Below, in pieces: positions 1-11,804 of a stretch of 44,020 nt of DNA (position 1 is its first letter; the number at the start of each line of letters is the position of its first letter). Below the pieces are notes generated by a model. It was not told the DNA's origin, ran no database searches, and worked only from the letters and a program-made list of their open reading frames with translations. Source of the stretch: Spirogloea muscicola (Eukaryota; Streptophyta; Zygnematophyceae; Spirogloeales; Spirogloeaceae); the NCBI GenBank assembly GCA_009602725.1, contig WELB01000214.1, positions 62,232-106,251 of the forward strand. The letters are read 5' to 3'. The position numbers and the translations under genes are program-made.

Positions 1-15
1 CGCCCGCGCGCGCAG

Positions 16-3000
16 GTGCTGGCGCGCGCTGGCCGCGCCCGTGCCGCGCGGCTGGCGCTGCCGCACCACGCCTGCCTCACGCCCATGTTCATGCCCGTCG
101 GCACGCAAGGCACCATCAAGGGCCTGACGGTGGAGCAGCTCGCCGACCTGGGCTGCCAGGTCGTGCTGGCCAACACCTACCACCTCGCGCTGCGCCCCGG
201 CGCCGCGCTGCTCGACCGCCTCGGCGGCCTCCACCGCTTCATGCACTGGCCTCGCGCCCTGCTCACCGACTCGGGCGGCTTCCAGATGGTCCGCTCTCTC
301 GACCTCCTCTCCTTCGGCTGCCCTCCTCTGCCACCTTGCCCGCTTCTCACCTGCCCGGCCGTGACGCTTGTGCAGGTCTCCCTGCTGCATCTGGCGGACA
401 TCACTGAAGAAGGGGTCACTTTTCAGGTGACCCTCGGCCTCTCCTTGCTGCCAGAGCAGACGCGCTCTCCTCTTCGCCAGCCCACTTGGATGCGTCCCAG
501 TGTTGGGCCGAGCTGCTGAAAGGCAAACACCGACACGACCGGTGACCATATCTGGGATGCACTTCGAACGTTCCTCATCCGCTTGTGTGCAATGCAGTCT
601 CCTGTGGATGGGAGTCCCATGCTGCTGACATCCGAGGAGTCGATCAGCATTCAGGTGCATGTCTCCGCAACCACCTCTTGTCCCTGCTCCAGCAGACCTG
701 CCGAATACTTTGCTTTCGCAATGCGGACTGGCCTTGCCTGGAGCAGCATGCAGAGTCCCACTTGGGGAAACAGAAGCTCAGAGGCTGCAGGTAGCAGTGA
801 GGTACAGCCTCAGTAGGCTGCAGGTGGTTGCAGGCGTAGCACTGCACCATGTTCATGTGCGGCAGTCTGGAGGCAATGCAGAATAAGATTGGAGCAGACA
901 TCATCATGGCTCTTGATGACGTGGTGAGCAGCCTGGTGACAGGCCCTCGGATTGAAGAGGCCATGTGGCGATCAGTCCGATGGCTGGACCGCTGTGTGGG
1001 AGGTAGTTGAGCACCTTTGGCAGTCTCAATTGCTGGTCAGTCTTGTCATGCTACAACCACTGTGCACAGCTTACTAGTTACAGGTATGAGATTTTAGTTG
1101 TGACGGTGCATCCAAACTGCTTCGTCGTTTGCGTAAGTGGATTCAGGTTGCCGGTTGTCTGACAGCCAGGTTGACGCTATTCACCAAGTGCACTCACTTG
1201 ATTGCACTCCCCAACTTGTACCAGCGCACAGCCGACCTCACGATCAGAACCTCTTTGGCATCATCCAAGGTGGACTTGATCCTGACCTAAGGTAAGAAAG
1301 AGTGCTTCTTCAGAAGTAAATCTGACTTGCTGCAATCCCAAAGGGTGGATAGCACCAGTTTGCTACCCACACGGTGCTCAGGTTGACACTGTTTATGTCC
1401 TTGATACTGACTGGGTGGCCCTTGTGGCACGGGCTTCCTACCCGTGAATGCTCAGCAGCAGAGAGTATAGTTCAGTATGAAGGCAAGGGAGATCTTTAAT
1501 TTGAGCACAGGCGGAATGCCAGTGATCCTATGTCATTTTTTGTCGGATGGGGGGGGCTGCAGGGCAGAGTGCTTGAAGGAGATGGTCAAGAGGGACCTTC
1601 CAGGGTGAGCCTGCCGAGTCCTTCTATGTCTACTGACATTAATCTAGTCGCTGAGAAGTAGGGGTGTGACCAAGAGTTGACCGCAACGAAAGCTGCAGGT
1701 ATGCCATAGGTGGTCTTGCTGGAGGAGAGGATAAGGAGTCCTTCTGGCGAGTAGTTGCACAATGCACAGCTGGCTTGCCAGAGAACAAGCCTCGCTATGT
1801 CATGGTACGCACAACACCTGGAAGATTGTGTAGACCTGCACTTGGGCCTCTGAGCTATTTGACTCAAACATATTCTTCAAAAGCGGTTGCAGGGTCTCTG
1901 TGCCAAGTGCAAATTACCAATTGCTAAGTCGCAGGTCCAGAATGCTATAACTTGCATCGTCAGCTTTCAGACAAAGCTGGCCACCTCACTGCTTAGATGG
2001 GGGCTGGTTACCTGCAGGGTGTTGGCTACCCTCTTGACATCCTCGTCTGCAGTGCTCTTGGTGCTGACATGTACGACTGTGTGTATCCAACCCGGACAGC
2101 TCGGTTTGGTACTGCTCTGGTACCTGAGGTGAGCACTGCAAGCTTTTAGTTCTGTCTACAAGGATAAAGCAAGTTGGTTGCTGCTCTCATTGCTTTGCTT
2201 CACTAGCCAATGTATCAAGCTTCTCTATGCTGGGATATCTGCGCGTCAGACCTTCTTACTATGCCTAGTTGCTGCTGACCCTTGCAGGGTGTTGTGAAAC
2301 TAAAGCTAGCCTCTATGGCTGATGACTTCCGCCCAATAGACCCTTCTTGCGCTTGCATGGTGAGGCTTTGGAGGATAATGTCGTACACGCTTTGTGCATG
2401 CTCAGGTGTCCTCTTCTGAGAGCATCAGAGTGCATCTTGGCAAGGCAGCTTTGAGCCATCTGTGCGATCGTTACCAGACAAGGCAACGGTGCAGATCGAC
2501 TCTGTATTAGGGAGTTACTGCTCACACATTAAGAATGGATTGTGGTACATGTTTGCAAGGTTTGCAAGCGCTATACCAGGGCTTACCTGCACACCATAGT
2601 CGGCAAGGATCCAATAGGGTCTCACCTTGTCACCTACCACAACATAGCCTACATGATGAAGGTTCGCGTTGTGCACTTCCGTCGGGCAAGTTTCATGGTG
2701 CTGTGGAACTCCATCATGGGTTTCTAGGATTGGCAGATGCTCCTGAGGGATTTGTCTCTGACAGGACAAGGTGTACATGTGGCAGCTCTCCTGGGACATA
2801 CACAGCGCCATCATCAACAATGCCTTTGATGAGTGAGCGACGTCCACATGCGACATGCTTGCTCGGCTGTACAGTATCTCACCCTGAGCAGCAAGCCCAC
2901 TGTGCGCTGCCTTCATGATGCTTATAAAGCCCCAGAGGGTGACAGTGGTGCTTTTGTGTGCTGGCAGGTATGTGCAGGCCTTCTTGCTGAAGCAGGTGAG

Positions 3001-3261
3001 TGAGGCTTGGTATGCAGGCAGGAGTGCTTATGTTTGAGTTAGAGAGTTGGCTGATTGCCTGGCATAGGCAGCCGCAAAGCGGCAATGCTGCAGCTTACGG
3101 AGGGTTCAGAGTGCAACAGGCTGTGCATGCTTGTGCGCGGGTTGTTAACGAACAGCAGTGGTGGTGAGGGGCCACAGTTCCCAGGTGGGCAGGTGCCGGC
3201 ATGGGTGCAGCGAGCTATGGCGGTGGCAGGCGTGGACATTGCAGCCGTGTGCGACGGCTGA
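16..3261 (+). CDS. QTRT1: Queuine tRNA-ribosyltransferase catalytic subunit (TGT/QTRT1), 5'-partial, 13 exons
   Basis: Exchanges guanine-34 for queuine in the anticodon of tRNA-Asp, Asn, His and Tyr. Exons that keep frame across every junction: 16-288, 376-426, 598-654, 882-1002, 1225-1291, 1563-1604, 1699-1804, 2018-2128, 2288-2359, 2560-2661, 2786-2832, 2968-2995, 3178-3261. Joined, they read colinearly with eukaryotic TGT: the substrate-loop [40 protein letters not shown], then [12 protein letters not shown], where the family's nucleophilic Asp lies. A Cys-x-Cys-x2-Cys zinc motif is split across exons 9 and 10, with its His further downstream. The first visible exon starts right after a CAG acceptor and has no ATG, so the initiating exon lies left of the window. 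The 3' end [13 protein letters not shown] is followed by TGA. The donor at 2662 (GTTCGC) is weak, but the protein alignment supports it. Confidence 0.95.
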
Positions 3262-4010
3262 GCAGGCAGGGTGCGAGGCTGCAGGAGAAGGGTTGAGGAG
3301 AGCTGGCCTGCCGGTTTGCGGCGAGGTCGCAGGTCGCCAGCCTGCGCAAAGAAGTCAGGCCCAGGTGCCGAGGGGGCATTGATTGGGTATGAGGCTGCAT
3401 ATCCAGGGGTGAGGCAGGTCGAAGCAAGACTTCGTATCAAGTAAGAAGGGGCCAGATGTGCATTGGCAAGCAGACTCACAGACATGGGCTGCCTGTGGCT
3501 GGTACAGACCACCTAAGAAGGCCCGGGTCAGGCAGTCAACCTGGGCCCTCATTTGGACGGCAATGCCAGAATCCTCGCCATCAGCCAGAGCTCGGCTGCG
3601 CCGCTGCGGCGCCGCGAGTCTGTCTTCAAAGTACGTTAAAGCTCTCAGGCCCATGCCCTGCACCAGAAAGCTTGCGGAGGACACCGACTTACAGGTATAA
3701 AGCAGCACATTGAGCGTCGATATCTGTGGCAGGGGAGGCGTCTCTTCACACGGGCAAGGCAACTTATGCTGAGGCGGCAGCCAACGCATGGCCAGTCTGC
3801 AGATACAAAGCAAAGGCCTGGTATTGCTCGCAGCAAGTTGGAGAGGCGCATGCAAGCTATCAGAGCCAGTGAGCCTGCGGCATCAGAAGCTGAGCCAGCG
3901 AGCCCCCTGCATCAAGAGTCGTGCTGCCTATTCTGCTGCCCGGTTGTCAGGCTGCTCGCTTGTCGTGCAAACCGCTGGAGAAAACGCGTCGTGTGCATGG
4001 GTTAGAGAGT
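3262..4010. other. Region downstream of TGT; possible antisense exon, otherwise unassigned
   Basis: No gene can be assigned with confidence. On the minus strand, a stretch within about 3530-3650 begins after a good polypyrimidine-CAG acceptor, ends at a CAG/GT donor and encodes GMGLRALTYFEDRLAA-like residues. This recalls the helical repeats of FAT domains (ATR/ATM/TOR-type kinases), but only weakly, and no neighbouring exon supports it. The rest (3650-4010) gives no convincing frame. Retrotransposon-derived repeats begin after about 4010. Confidence 0.25.
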
Positions 4011-5060
4011 GGGGCAAGCCAAGCCATCACACTGCTCAATGCAAGGTCAGGAACATGGAAGGATGGGGCTACGCAAAGCTTGGTGTAGAAGGGCTGAGGA
4101 AGCGGGGGAAAGAAGAAGCTCGCCCCAAGGTGGCGGGGAAGGGCCAGCCCAAAAGAATGGACAAGATGTAAAGGAAGCACGGCTGGAAGAAATGGGTCTC
4201 GCAAAGGGGGCGAGGGCTGTGAAAAGCCAGCCTCAAAAGAACTGACTAAGATCGATCGGCTGGAGGGCACGGCTGGAAGGAGAAGTGCTCGCCCACTGAG
4301 GGTAAGGTAAGGCTGGAAGGCATGTCGGAGGAGGTCGAGATACCAAGCCCCCACGCGCACACCGAGAGTTGGCTACAGTCGACCCGCGTCTCCGACAAGT
4401 GATCGATGGTCGGCGGTCTCATCACTGACGTGCCGCGCCGCTAGCCGCATCTTGGGGACGGGACGGGTCGGCCCAGCGTCCGTCAAGGCCGCATCACCTC
4501 GCAGGGGCCCCCGAATAGCGCTTTGACCTTGTCACGTATTTCGGGCTGGCTGTTCACAGCCCTTACCCCCTTTGGGAGAGCCGCTTCCCCAGGAATTCGA
4601 AGAGAAGTGGCTCTCCCACTTGGGGCAAGGGCTGTGAGAAGCCAGTCCGAAATTAGCGCTTTCCCTGCCGGATCGGACCTTGGTCCTCTTTGAGAGAGCC
4701 ACCTTCTTGCTGTTCTGGGCTTGCTTTGCCCAGCAGGAACAGAAGGCAGCACTTCCATGTGTGCGTTCGCTGAATCTGCACCAATCCCAGGCGCTCGCGA
4801 AACACCAGCCTGCTGAGCGCGCACTAGCCAGGCTGATGCGTGGTGGTGCTCTGGCTCCTCAGCTTAGCTTGTCTTGTTCTCACTAGGAATTGAGTTGTTA
4901 TCATACTGCGCAAGCTCTAAGTACACGATAATGCTTCTTTCGAAGCTTGGCTTGGCTGTCACAGCCCTTGCTCCCCTTTGGAAGAGCTACTTTCTTTTGT
5001 CGGGTATGTAGGTGCTTACTCGTGGATACGTTAGACCCCCTTGGACAGCTTATTCCTCAA
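4011..5060. repeat. Degenerate LINE 3' tails with stem-loops
   Basis: Minus-oriented tail relics occupy about 4080-4335, with the typical order of degenerate GCTCGCC box, CCAGCCC arm, then AAAAGAATGGACAA. Shorter pieces with the ACAGCCCTTGCCCC / GGGCAAGGGCTGTGA signature lie at about 4555-4640 and 4950-4990. A plus-strand stretch at about 4755-4886 can be read as a decayed version of the LINE C-terminal segment (LNLHQSQALA, AERALARLMR). No host gene was recognised here. Confidence 0.55.
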
Positions 5061-5289
5061 TAACCAGGACATTGTAAGGCTCGGATTGTCCTCCTTTTCA
5101 TTTCAGGCGTACCGAGCGCCTTTTCAGTGCAGGGCAGTGGCTGTGATGGCCAACCCAAACGAATGAACAAAGGTCCGAGAGGGCCGGATGGCGCCAAAAA
5201 CACGGAACAAATCTCTGCGACTCCTGCGAAGATGCTCAATGTCCTTGAGTAAGCAAATGCAGATCGAGATGACGAGAGGGCGGGAGACC

Positions 5290-5440
5290 GCCGCCCTATC
5301 AAAAAACAGAAGTCAAGGCGTGGCCTGCCCGGGACGCTGCGGAGATGGCGAGGCGCATCCTGTACGCCCGAGCAAGCGGCCCGACTGCATTGAAGCCGGG
5401 CTGCTCGCTCGGCTGGCCTAGGCGGCGGGTCACAGCACGA
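5290..5440 (-). repeat. LINE C-terminal fragment
   Basis: Read on the minus strand, it contains FNAVGPLARAYRMRLAIS, a degenerate copy of the FNAAGSLAQVxxMRLAVS block found in the better-preserved copies at 14.1 and 16.4 kb. It is truncated at both ends, lacks an intact frame and represents no functional gene. Confidence 0.7.
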
Positions 5441-5499
5441 CAACGGCAGCCCTCGAGAGACGGACAGATGGGCGACGACCAGTGTGAGATGGCGGTAAA

Positions 5500-6060
5500 A
5501 GAGTGCTCGCCCCCCTTGGCGGTAAGCTCTTTTACAGTGGGGGGTGCTGTGAAAAAAGAAGTGGCACTCCCAATGGGGGCAAGGGCTGTGAAGACAAAGT
5601 GCTCGCCTATAGAGAAGAGGGCTGGCAAAGCCAGCCAAAAAGAATGAACAATGTCCAAAGCCAAAGAAAGAGGTGCCGAAAAAGGACTACACTACTACAC
5701 TACCAAACACGACAACGCACTAGGGAAGCTTAGTACCCGCGAGTGAAAGCCAGCTCGAAAAGAATTGACAAAACTCCGAAGGGGCCAAAAAACGCTTAGC
5801 AGCTACGAAGGGGCAAGAAGAAGGGGCCTGAAGAAGCTATGGCAGTACGGGGGGAGGATGGACCACTCAGTAGTTACAAGTGAGGAGCCTCAAATCCGAC
5901 AGACTAGCTGCCGGAAAATTATCCCCCTGACGAAAGCCGGAGGCCGCAGCGAGAGCACGGCCAGCATGCAGACGCAAGGCTTGGGCCATGGACCGCTGAA
6001 GGGAGACCGCCAATCTCATACGGTAGACTTGGGCCCACGAGCCAGCCAGAAAAAATGGAA
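5500..6060 (-). repeat. 5'-truncated LINE copy with a two-hairpin 3' tail
   Basis: The coding remnant lies at about 5870-6060 on the minus strand: AQVYRMRLAVSLQRS, then AGRALAAASGFRQGD, ending LSDLRLLTCNY and a stop. Its 3' tail runs leftward. Near 5608-5690 it holds the GGGCTGGCAAAGCCAGCC-type stem-loop (minus orientation) next to the GGGCGAGCAC box. A second, ACAGCC-type hairpin lies at about 5550-5600. The same tail arrangement recurs at 15.78-16.16 kb, so the two loci belong to one subfamily. Confidence 0.8.
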
Positions 6061-6124
6061 CAAGGTCCAAAGGGCCGGATGGTGCTAAAATCACACAGCT
6101 AGGCAAGAGACTACAGCTGGGGAA

Positions 6125-6620
6125 CTCAATAACTTCATGCCAGCAGCCGCAAGTCGGAGTAACTTGCAGCTGGGAAAGTGTCACCCCGACAAAAGCCAGC
6201 AGCAGCCAGGGTGCGGCCTGACCGCAAGTGCACTGCGTGAGCCTGGGAATGCGGGAAGGAAATGGAGAGCCGCATGCCTTACACCTGGACTGGCCAGCCC
6301 AGAAGAGATAATGAACCCTGATCGAAGGGCCGGCTGCTATGGAAGAAAAGTAAACGAGAATAAGCAGAAGGAAAACGCTCTCCCAATGGGGGCGCGCCTA
6401 TTGAGGATAGGGGCTGGAAAGCCAGCCCAAAAAAGAATCAACAATGTACGAGAAGGGGGCCAGGGGAAGCGCTAAGAAAAGAAAAATATAAGGGCTCGCC
6501 CATTGAGGATAGGGGCTGGAACAGCCAGCCCAAAGAAGCGAACGAAGTACAAAGAAGGGGCCTGGGGAAGCACTAAGAAAGACAAGCACAGAAAGAAACA
6601 AAGCAGCTACAAATCACTCA
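6125..6620 (-). repeat. LINE fragment plus two tail-B hairpin modules
   Basis: At 6125-6290 the minus strand encodes MRLSISFPHSQAHAVHLRS and a tail FPAASYSDLRLLA, a divergent LINE C-terminus. At 6390-6480 and 6490-6610 there are two minus-oriented tail-B modules. Each has a GGCGAGC-like box, GAGGATAGGGGCTGG, a short loop, CCAGCCC, then a purine-rich stretch and GGAAGCGCTAAGAAA. The second continues into the AAGCAGCTAC...ATCACTCA sequence that directly follows the stop codon of the next copy. Confidence 0.8.
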
Positions 6621-6752
6621 GGGCCAGTTTACACCTAGTCGGTCGGTCGCGCTCGAGGGGTACGTTTCGTGCAGTGGTGTGTGGACACTTTGGTCAAAAT
6701 TGGGCCAAAAACAGGACCAACAGGAGGCAATCTGCGACGACCGACCTGGCCC
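6621..6752. mobile_element. 132-bp MITE with GGGCCAG termini and TCA target duplication
   Basis: The element begins GGGCCAG and ends CTGGCCC. A GTCGGTC-rich sub-terminal motif recurs inverted near the other end. TCA flanks both sides (6618-6620 and 6753-6755). The undisturbed sequence ATCACTCAGTAACCCCTGC occurs elsewhere in the window (for example 13742-13760 and 32931-32949), so this insertion interrupts a LINE tail just after its stop codon. It has no coding capacity. Three-base duplications and GGGCC termini suggest a PIF/Harbinger-like mobiliser, as for the larger element at 34.6 kb. Confidence 0.8.
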
Positions 6753-7385
6753 TCAGTAACCCCTGCTAAGCAGTCGCATGTCAGAGATGCTAGGCTCCTG
6801 GAAGTGGGTCTCCTGGCCAAGAGCCAGAGGCAGCAGCGAGGGCTCTGCCGGCACGTAGGTGCAGCGCGCGGCCGTAGACCTCTGCAGCGAGACGGCCAAG
6901 CGCATGCGGTACACCTGCGCGAGCGACCCGGCTGCAAGAAAGTCCCCCGGCTCCCCATGGAAGAAAAGCAAGCAAAAACCGAGAAACAAAGCAGCTACGG
7001 ATCATTCAGTACCCCCTGCTAAGCAGCCTCAGGTCAGAGACGCTAGGCTCCTGGGAGTGGGTTCCCTGGCCAGAGCCAGAGCCAGCAGCGAGGGCTCTGC
7101 CGGCACGCAGGTGCAGCGCGCGGGCCATCGACCGCTGCAGCGAGACGGCCAAGCGCATCCGGTACACCTGCGCTAGCGACCCGGCTGCAGGAAAGCCCAC
7201 CGGCTGCCCATGGAAGCGGCGGGCGATGGCGAGGCGAGCAGGGTGAGCAACTCGAGCCACCGAGCGACCAACGCCCCATGCGTGTCAGTCGCCAGCAGGA
7301 AGAACTCGTCTTCCTGCGGATGATCGGCACATTTGAGCCCTTCAGCGCGAGCGACGCAGGCGACCGCATACCCAGCCTACCCAGC
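6753..7385 (-). repeat. Two minus-strand LINE C-terminal copies in tandem
   Basis: Copy 1 (about 6755-6990) encodes AAGSLAQVYRMRLAVSLQRS and ends PSISDMRLLSRGY plus stop. Copy 2 (about 7006-7385) is closely similar and ends PSVSDLRLLSRGY. It extends further 5', into a decayed version of the block ahead of the conserved ARRFHG segment. Each is followed at its 3' end by the GTTACTGAGTGAT context. Copy 2 stops abruptly at about 7385, just before the start of the plastid-division gene. Confidence 0.85.
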
Positions 7386-7418
7386 TTGTGGAGAGCCAGC
7401 CCGGAAAGTGTGAAGTAA

Positions 7419-10400
7419 ACGAAGAGCGGGCCGGGCCGGCCGGCCCGCCCGGTCGCGGCGTTCGAACGGGGCCCGCCGCGGCGGCGCGCGTCCCGTCACG
7501 GANGCGCCGGCGGCGGCGGCGGCGGCGGCAACGGCGCCTTGCTGCGCGCCAACGCCCGGTGCACCGCCTCTCCGCCCGTCCTCGCCCATCTTGCGGACCC
7601 CACCCTCCTCGCTGCTGCCGCGCCTGCCCTCGATGCCGAAAGGCTGCAGGCGCTCGTCAGCCTCCCGCTCACGTATTGCCAGGTCGGCAAGATTCTCCCC
7701 GGAGCTGGCATAGCCGATCGAAGCCGGGAGGCTGCCCAGCTTTTCGCACTCGCTCGCTCACGTAGTTGCAGCGGCTGGTCTCCACGCTGACCAGGTGATC
7801 GGCGTCGGGGTCGGGGCTTCCAGCGACAATGTTCTGCATGCTCTTGCAGGGCTGCGCAGCAAGCAGCCTGCCACGGGCTACTCCGACGCGGCGCGGGGCG
7901 CTCGAATGGTTCGCACCCTTCATATCACATGCAAAGCACTCGCGTGCCACTGGTCTCCCAATCGGCAGCAGAGGTGTAGCCTGGATCAGAGCTGAGCTGT
8001 CAGTACCAGCCTGCAAGAGCTGCTTGAGCGCGTGCTATTGGATGTTGTTGCTTTCAACAGGAAGTTCTCAATCTGGCCATGGAGTACCTTGTGGACGGAG
8101 AAATGCACACATCCGCCCGAAGCGGTGCAAGGACGTCCTTGAAGGCTTCCGTGCCATGGACATGGTTGCCAGGCTTGCTGGCGCTGCTTCAAGAGGTCGT
8201 CGAATTTTTAGGGGCCCGGGCTGCGACTGGCTTCTTTCTAGCTGCGCTGTGCATTACTTAGACCATGCTTGAAGCGTCGTAACTTGTCGTCTGCTGACTT
8301 GACAGGTCGGGGAGCAGCATGCTGTCCTGCAACTGGGCCACGCAGCCTTGCAAGAGCTCGTGGCGCTACCACTGTGTGCCGACATCCACCTTGCCATGGC
8401 ACTGGCTCATGTGAGCGGTCCTCCTGCGTCAGGCTCTCTGGAAAAGCCGAGCTGCAGGAGGCTAGAATTTCCAACTCCAGTGTCAGCTTTGGCGTGGGCC
8501 TCAGGCCCTGGATCAGCAACCTGAGCAAGTCCTGTCAAAGAGGTGGCCACGTCCTTGCTGCTGGATGCTCAGTGGGCCAGCAAGCCCCCGATCCATGGCT
8601 GATCAATCTGAGGCCTCCTGTTCATGACTGGAAGCCCCACTGAAGGATTGACTCAGCTTTCACTGCAGTGCAGCAGAGCGCATGCCATGGCAGATCAAGA
8701 GGATGTCCAGGGAAGCTTCAGAGAGCTGCTCACTGCACGTCACATCCTGGCTGGTGATAGGATGCCTCAAGCAGCTAGTCTGCTTGGCGAGGTCAGCAAA
8801 TTGCCTGATGCCCGTAAATCTGAGTAGATTGCAATCCACAGCTGTCTGATAGCACTGGATAACAGCAGCCTTACCGAGCTACTCTCAGGCAACCGCTGCT
8901 AGCTCACTCACTGCAAAGCCTGCAGATAGACACAGCTCTGGAGGGCCTGGCGCCAGCCTACACTCTGGAGCAATTTGCCCAACCTCGCTCGCTCGAGCAT
9001 GAGCCCCATCTTACTGCTGCTCTCAAGGCTCTGGCTGAGCTACTCCACCAAGGACTAGCTGCAGATTCGCAATGCATGGTGCAGGATTGGCCAGGTTTTC
9101 TATCCAGTGCCCTCCGCTCCCTTTGCTCTTACGAGATTGTGCAACTCTTTGATTGGAAGAAGCTAGCTCTTGAACGGGGCATATGGCACAGCAGCGCTGC
9201 ACACGTTCAGCAACTTGTCATCTCCAGCAAGTGCTTCTACTTCATCGCTACTGCTCATATAGCACTGGGGTTTGCCCAACGCCGCCCAGCATTGGTGAGG
9301 AAGCACGCCAAGGCTGCTCAGTATTGGGTCAAGCATCATTGACCTTGCCATTCTGTGCTGGCTCGATAAATACAATTGACTCACTTGCAGGTGCTTTGTG
9401 CCCAACTCATGCTGGAAAGCCTGACCAGATCCAAGGAGATGGACACTCGAGAAGAACAGGCTGTCTGCTGCGTTCTACTTGCCCAGGTACTTCCGAATAC
9501 CAAACTGTGCGGCATCAGAAGTTCCCCGCAACTGTATTTAGGACCTCAGTGATTGCTTGGATGCAGCCTGCCTTGACAATGATGATGATTATGTAGGGAA
9601 TTGACAGGTCCGCTGATTTTCTCTTCCAATCAATATTACCCATGGGGTGGCAGGTGGACCAGGCCATACTCATCTTGACAGGTGCAATTGACGACAAAGA
9701 AGAGGGAGAGAGCCGCTTTGGACAGGGTGGCTGCGAAGAAGCCCTGCACTACATGAGAGAGTGCAACCTCGATGCACCTGGTAATGGCCAACTGGCAGGC
9801 CTTTGCCTGTACACCGTAAGTTCCAGTACCTTTCTCCCTGGGGTACCTAGCGCATCCAGGTCATAGCTGAAACAGGTTATGAGGAGCCTCACTTCACTTT
9901 GCAAGCCATACAAAACCTCAGTGTCTGCTCACAGACGAGGACAACTGCAGGTCTTCATTTTTACAAGCTGAAGTTGAGAGTCGCTTCTCTCCATCCACTA
10001 CTTGACAGGAGCGCTGGCTTCAGTCTGTGGCACTTCCAACATTTCCAGATACAGTGGCTGCATCATCTGCCCTGGTAAGCAATGCTGCCGCTTGGCGCCA
10101 AACACAGCAGACTGTACCGCATACACCTCCTACTGCTTGTGCTGGAAGCCAGTCAGAAATTGGCATCAGCTACACATGAGACCTGTCAGCCACACGCGCT
10201 GAGGTTGCACCTGCATAATTTGACGCCCTACAGTTCGTTGCTAAGTGTCCGCGACGCTCAAACCCCATGCTTCTTGGAGACTCTCCGGTTGCTCGGAGGC
10301 TGCAGCGTTGTTTTCTGAGGTCCTGGCACTGACTAGGCAATTTCTGTTGGGGTCACTGACAGATGGATTACTTTGCCACAGAGGGCGTGCAGCAATATTT

Positions 10401-11804
10401 GACAGAGCTTGAGGTCAGCAAGGTGCAGACTAGACGAGAACACAAAGGGAGGCTGCTTGGGCTGCCAGACATGATAAGTCACCTGATTACCAGGTTAAAA
10501 GCAGTTACTAATGAAGCAAAGGAATCTCTGCCCACTTCCTCGAAGCGTTTGAACGAGCCGGCAGCAAACAACGGCAGCTTGGCACAGGATGACAGCAGCA
10601 CGCATGCCCCCTGTCGTCACCCAAGCCTGACCACAAATTTCCCAGAGAAGTTGAGCAGCCCGAGCCTTGGTGACATAGGAGAACAGGCAGGTGTTGCCAA
10701 TGCGTGTGAGACCACCATGTTTGGGCAGCTTGATGACTTCCCCATACCTAATGCACCCCCCACTGGGGTGCAGAAGGAAACATCCCGAGCCTTGATGAGG
10801 AAAAGATCTGCATTGGGGGTTGGCAAGCCTCTGCAATTAGCTGGCATTCTGGTCGCCGCAGCTGGCCTTGCTATCATAGCCGTGACCAGGGGTCCCTTTT
10901 ATCTGAAGGCACAGTCAGCTGGCCAGAAATCTGAGGAGCTTCCTGCTGCTGACACCACTGTCACGATACGAGCAGCAGTGAGGAAGAGAAGACTGCCCCC
11001 TGGATTAGACCAGCCTTTCGCTAGGCAGGTCCGAGAATGTAGCGGGGCTGCCCTAACTAACGCGGAGGCACTTCAGGTCGTGCAGAAATGGCAAGCAGCC
11101 AAGGCAGCAGCACTAGGTCCTAATCATGAAATTGACCAACTTAAGGGGTGCTGTGAAGGGACATTTCTTCACCAGGTACATTCGCTTGCAGACTGTTCCC
11201 ACAGCCTTGTTTTGTGTGCACGCTTGTGTGCAGTTGTGCCCGACAGCAGCAGCTTGTCTAGCTATGACTGCACAGGTCTCATAGCTTGTATCTCGTCTTG
11301 GAATGCAGTGGGAGCTTCTGGCCGAGGAGGCCAAATGCAGCGCTTGTCAGTGGCGCTTCGTGCTGCTGGACGCGTCCATCGAGCTTGCCCAGGTGGTGAA
11401 AGAGGCCGTCGATGGCAACCACTTCGCAGAGGTGGAGGCTGCACTGGAGGAGGCGGCTGAGCTTGTTGACCCTGCCCGGCCTGATGAGACTGCCACGTAC
11501 TACAGGTGAGTGAAGGTGGCCAGACAGAACGACCGAGGTCTTGTTGCTCATGACGGTCGCAATGCTGCAGATTCCTGTTTGCTTGTAGGTCTGCTGGGTT
11601 GAGGGCTTGGTGCATGCCATATGCCATATGCCATCTTCAGCTTGTGGGGGCACAGTGGGCAAGATGACGACGAGCTCAGCTAGGCGCCGCACGTTTTCCG
11701 CAATGTACAGCACGTACAGGGCGCACTACGAGCTCCGTCGCAGCGAGGGCCAGCCGTGGAAGATCTGGGATGGGGGCATGGTGGCAGCAAGAGATGTGGC
11801 GTAG
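7419..11804 (+). CDS. ARC6/PARC6 (CDP1)-family plastid division protein, 5' end unresolved
   Basis: The family sits in the plastid inner envelope and positions the FtsZ ring by contacting PDV proteins. Exons in frame: from an open frame up to 7682, then 7795-7908, 8061-8195, 8306-8410, 8669-8791, 8926-9294, 9391-9486, 9654-9815, probably 9876-9950, 10009-10074, 10363-11175, 11309-11505, 11711 (or 11720)-11804. The N-terminal SLPLTYCQ-VIGVGVGAS matches the J-like region. SVPWTWLPGLLALLQE, VQDWPGFLSSALRSL and ERWLQSVALPTFPDT match the middle domain. One transmembrane helix is visible (GILVAAAGLAIIAV, near 10850). The C-terminus has the intermembrane-space domain (VVQKWQAAKAAALGPNH, YRAHYELRRSEGQPWKI). 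No ATG is visible upstream of the N at 7503, and a stop lies at 7416. From memory, the middle region looks closer to PARC6/CDP1 than to ARC6; that choice is an inference. Confidence 0.88.

Noticed and set aside
3530-3650. Possible FAT-domain exon of an ATR/ATM-like kinase on the minus strand
   Set aside because: Only one short segment has any resemblance, no flanking exon supports it and it lies against the TGT 3' end. Kept only as a note in the regional entry.
4011-7385. CRISPR-like or bacterial REP-like arrays suggested by the many short palindromes
   Set aside because: Spacing is irregular, orientations are mixed and the palindromes consistently follow LINE coding ends. They are 3' tail stem-loops.
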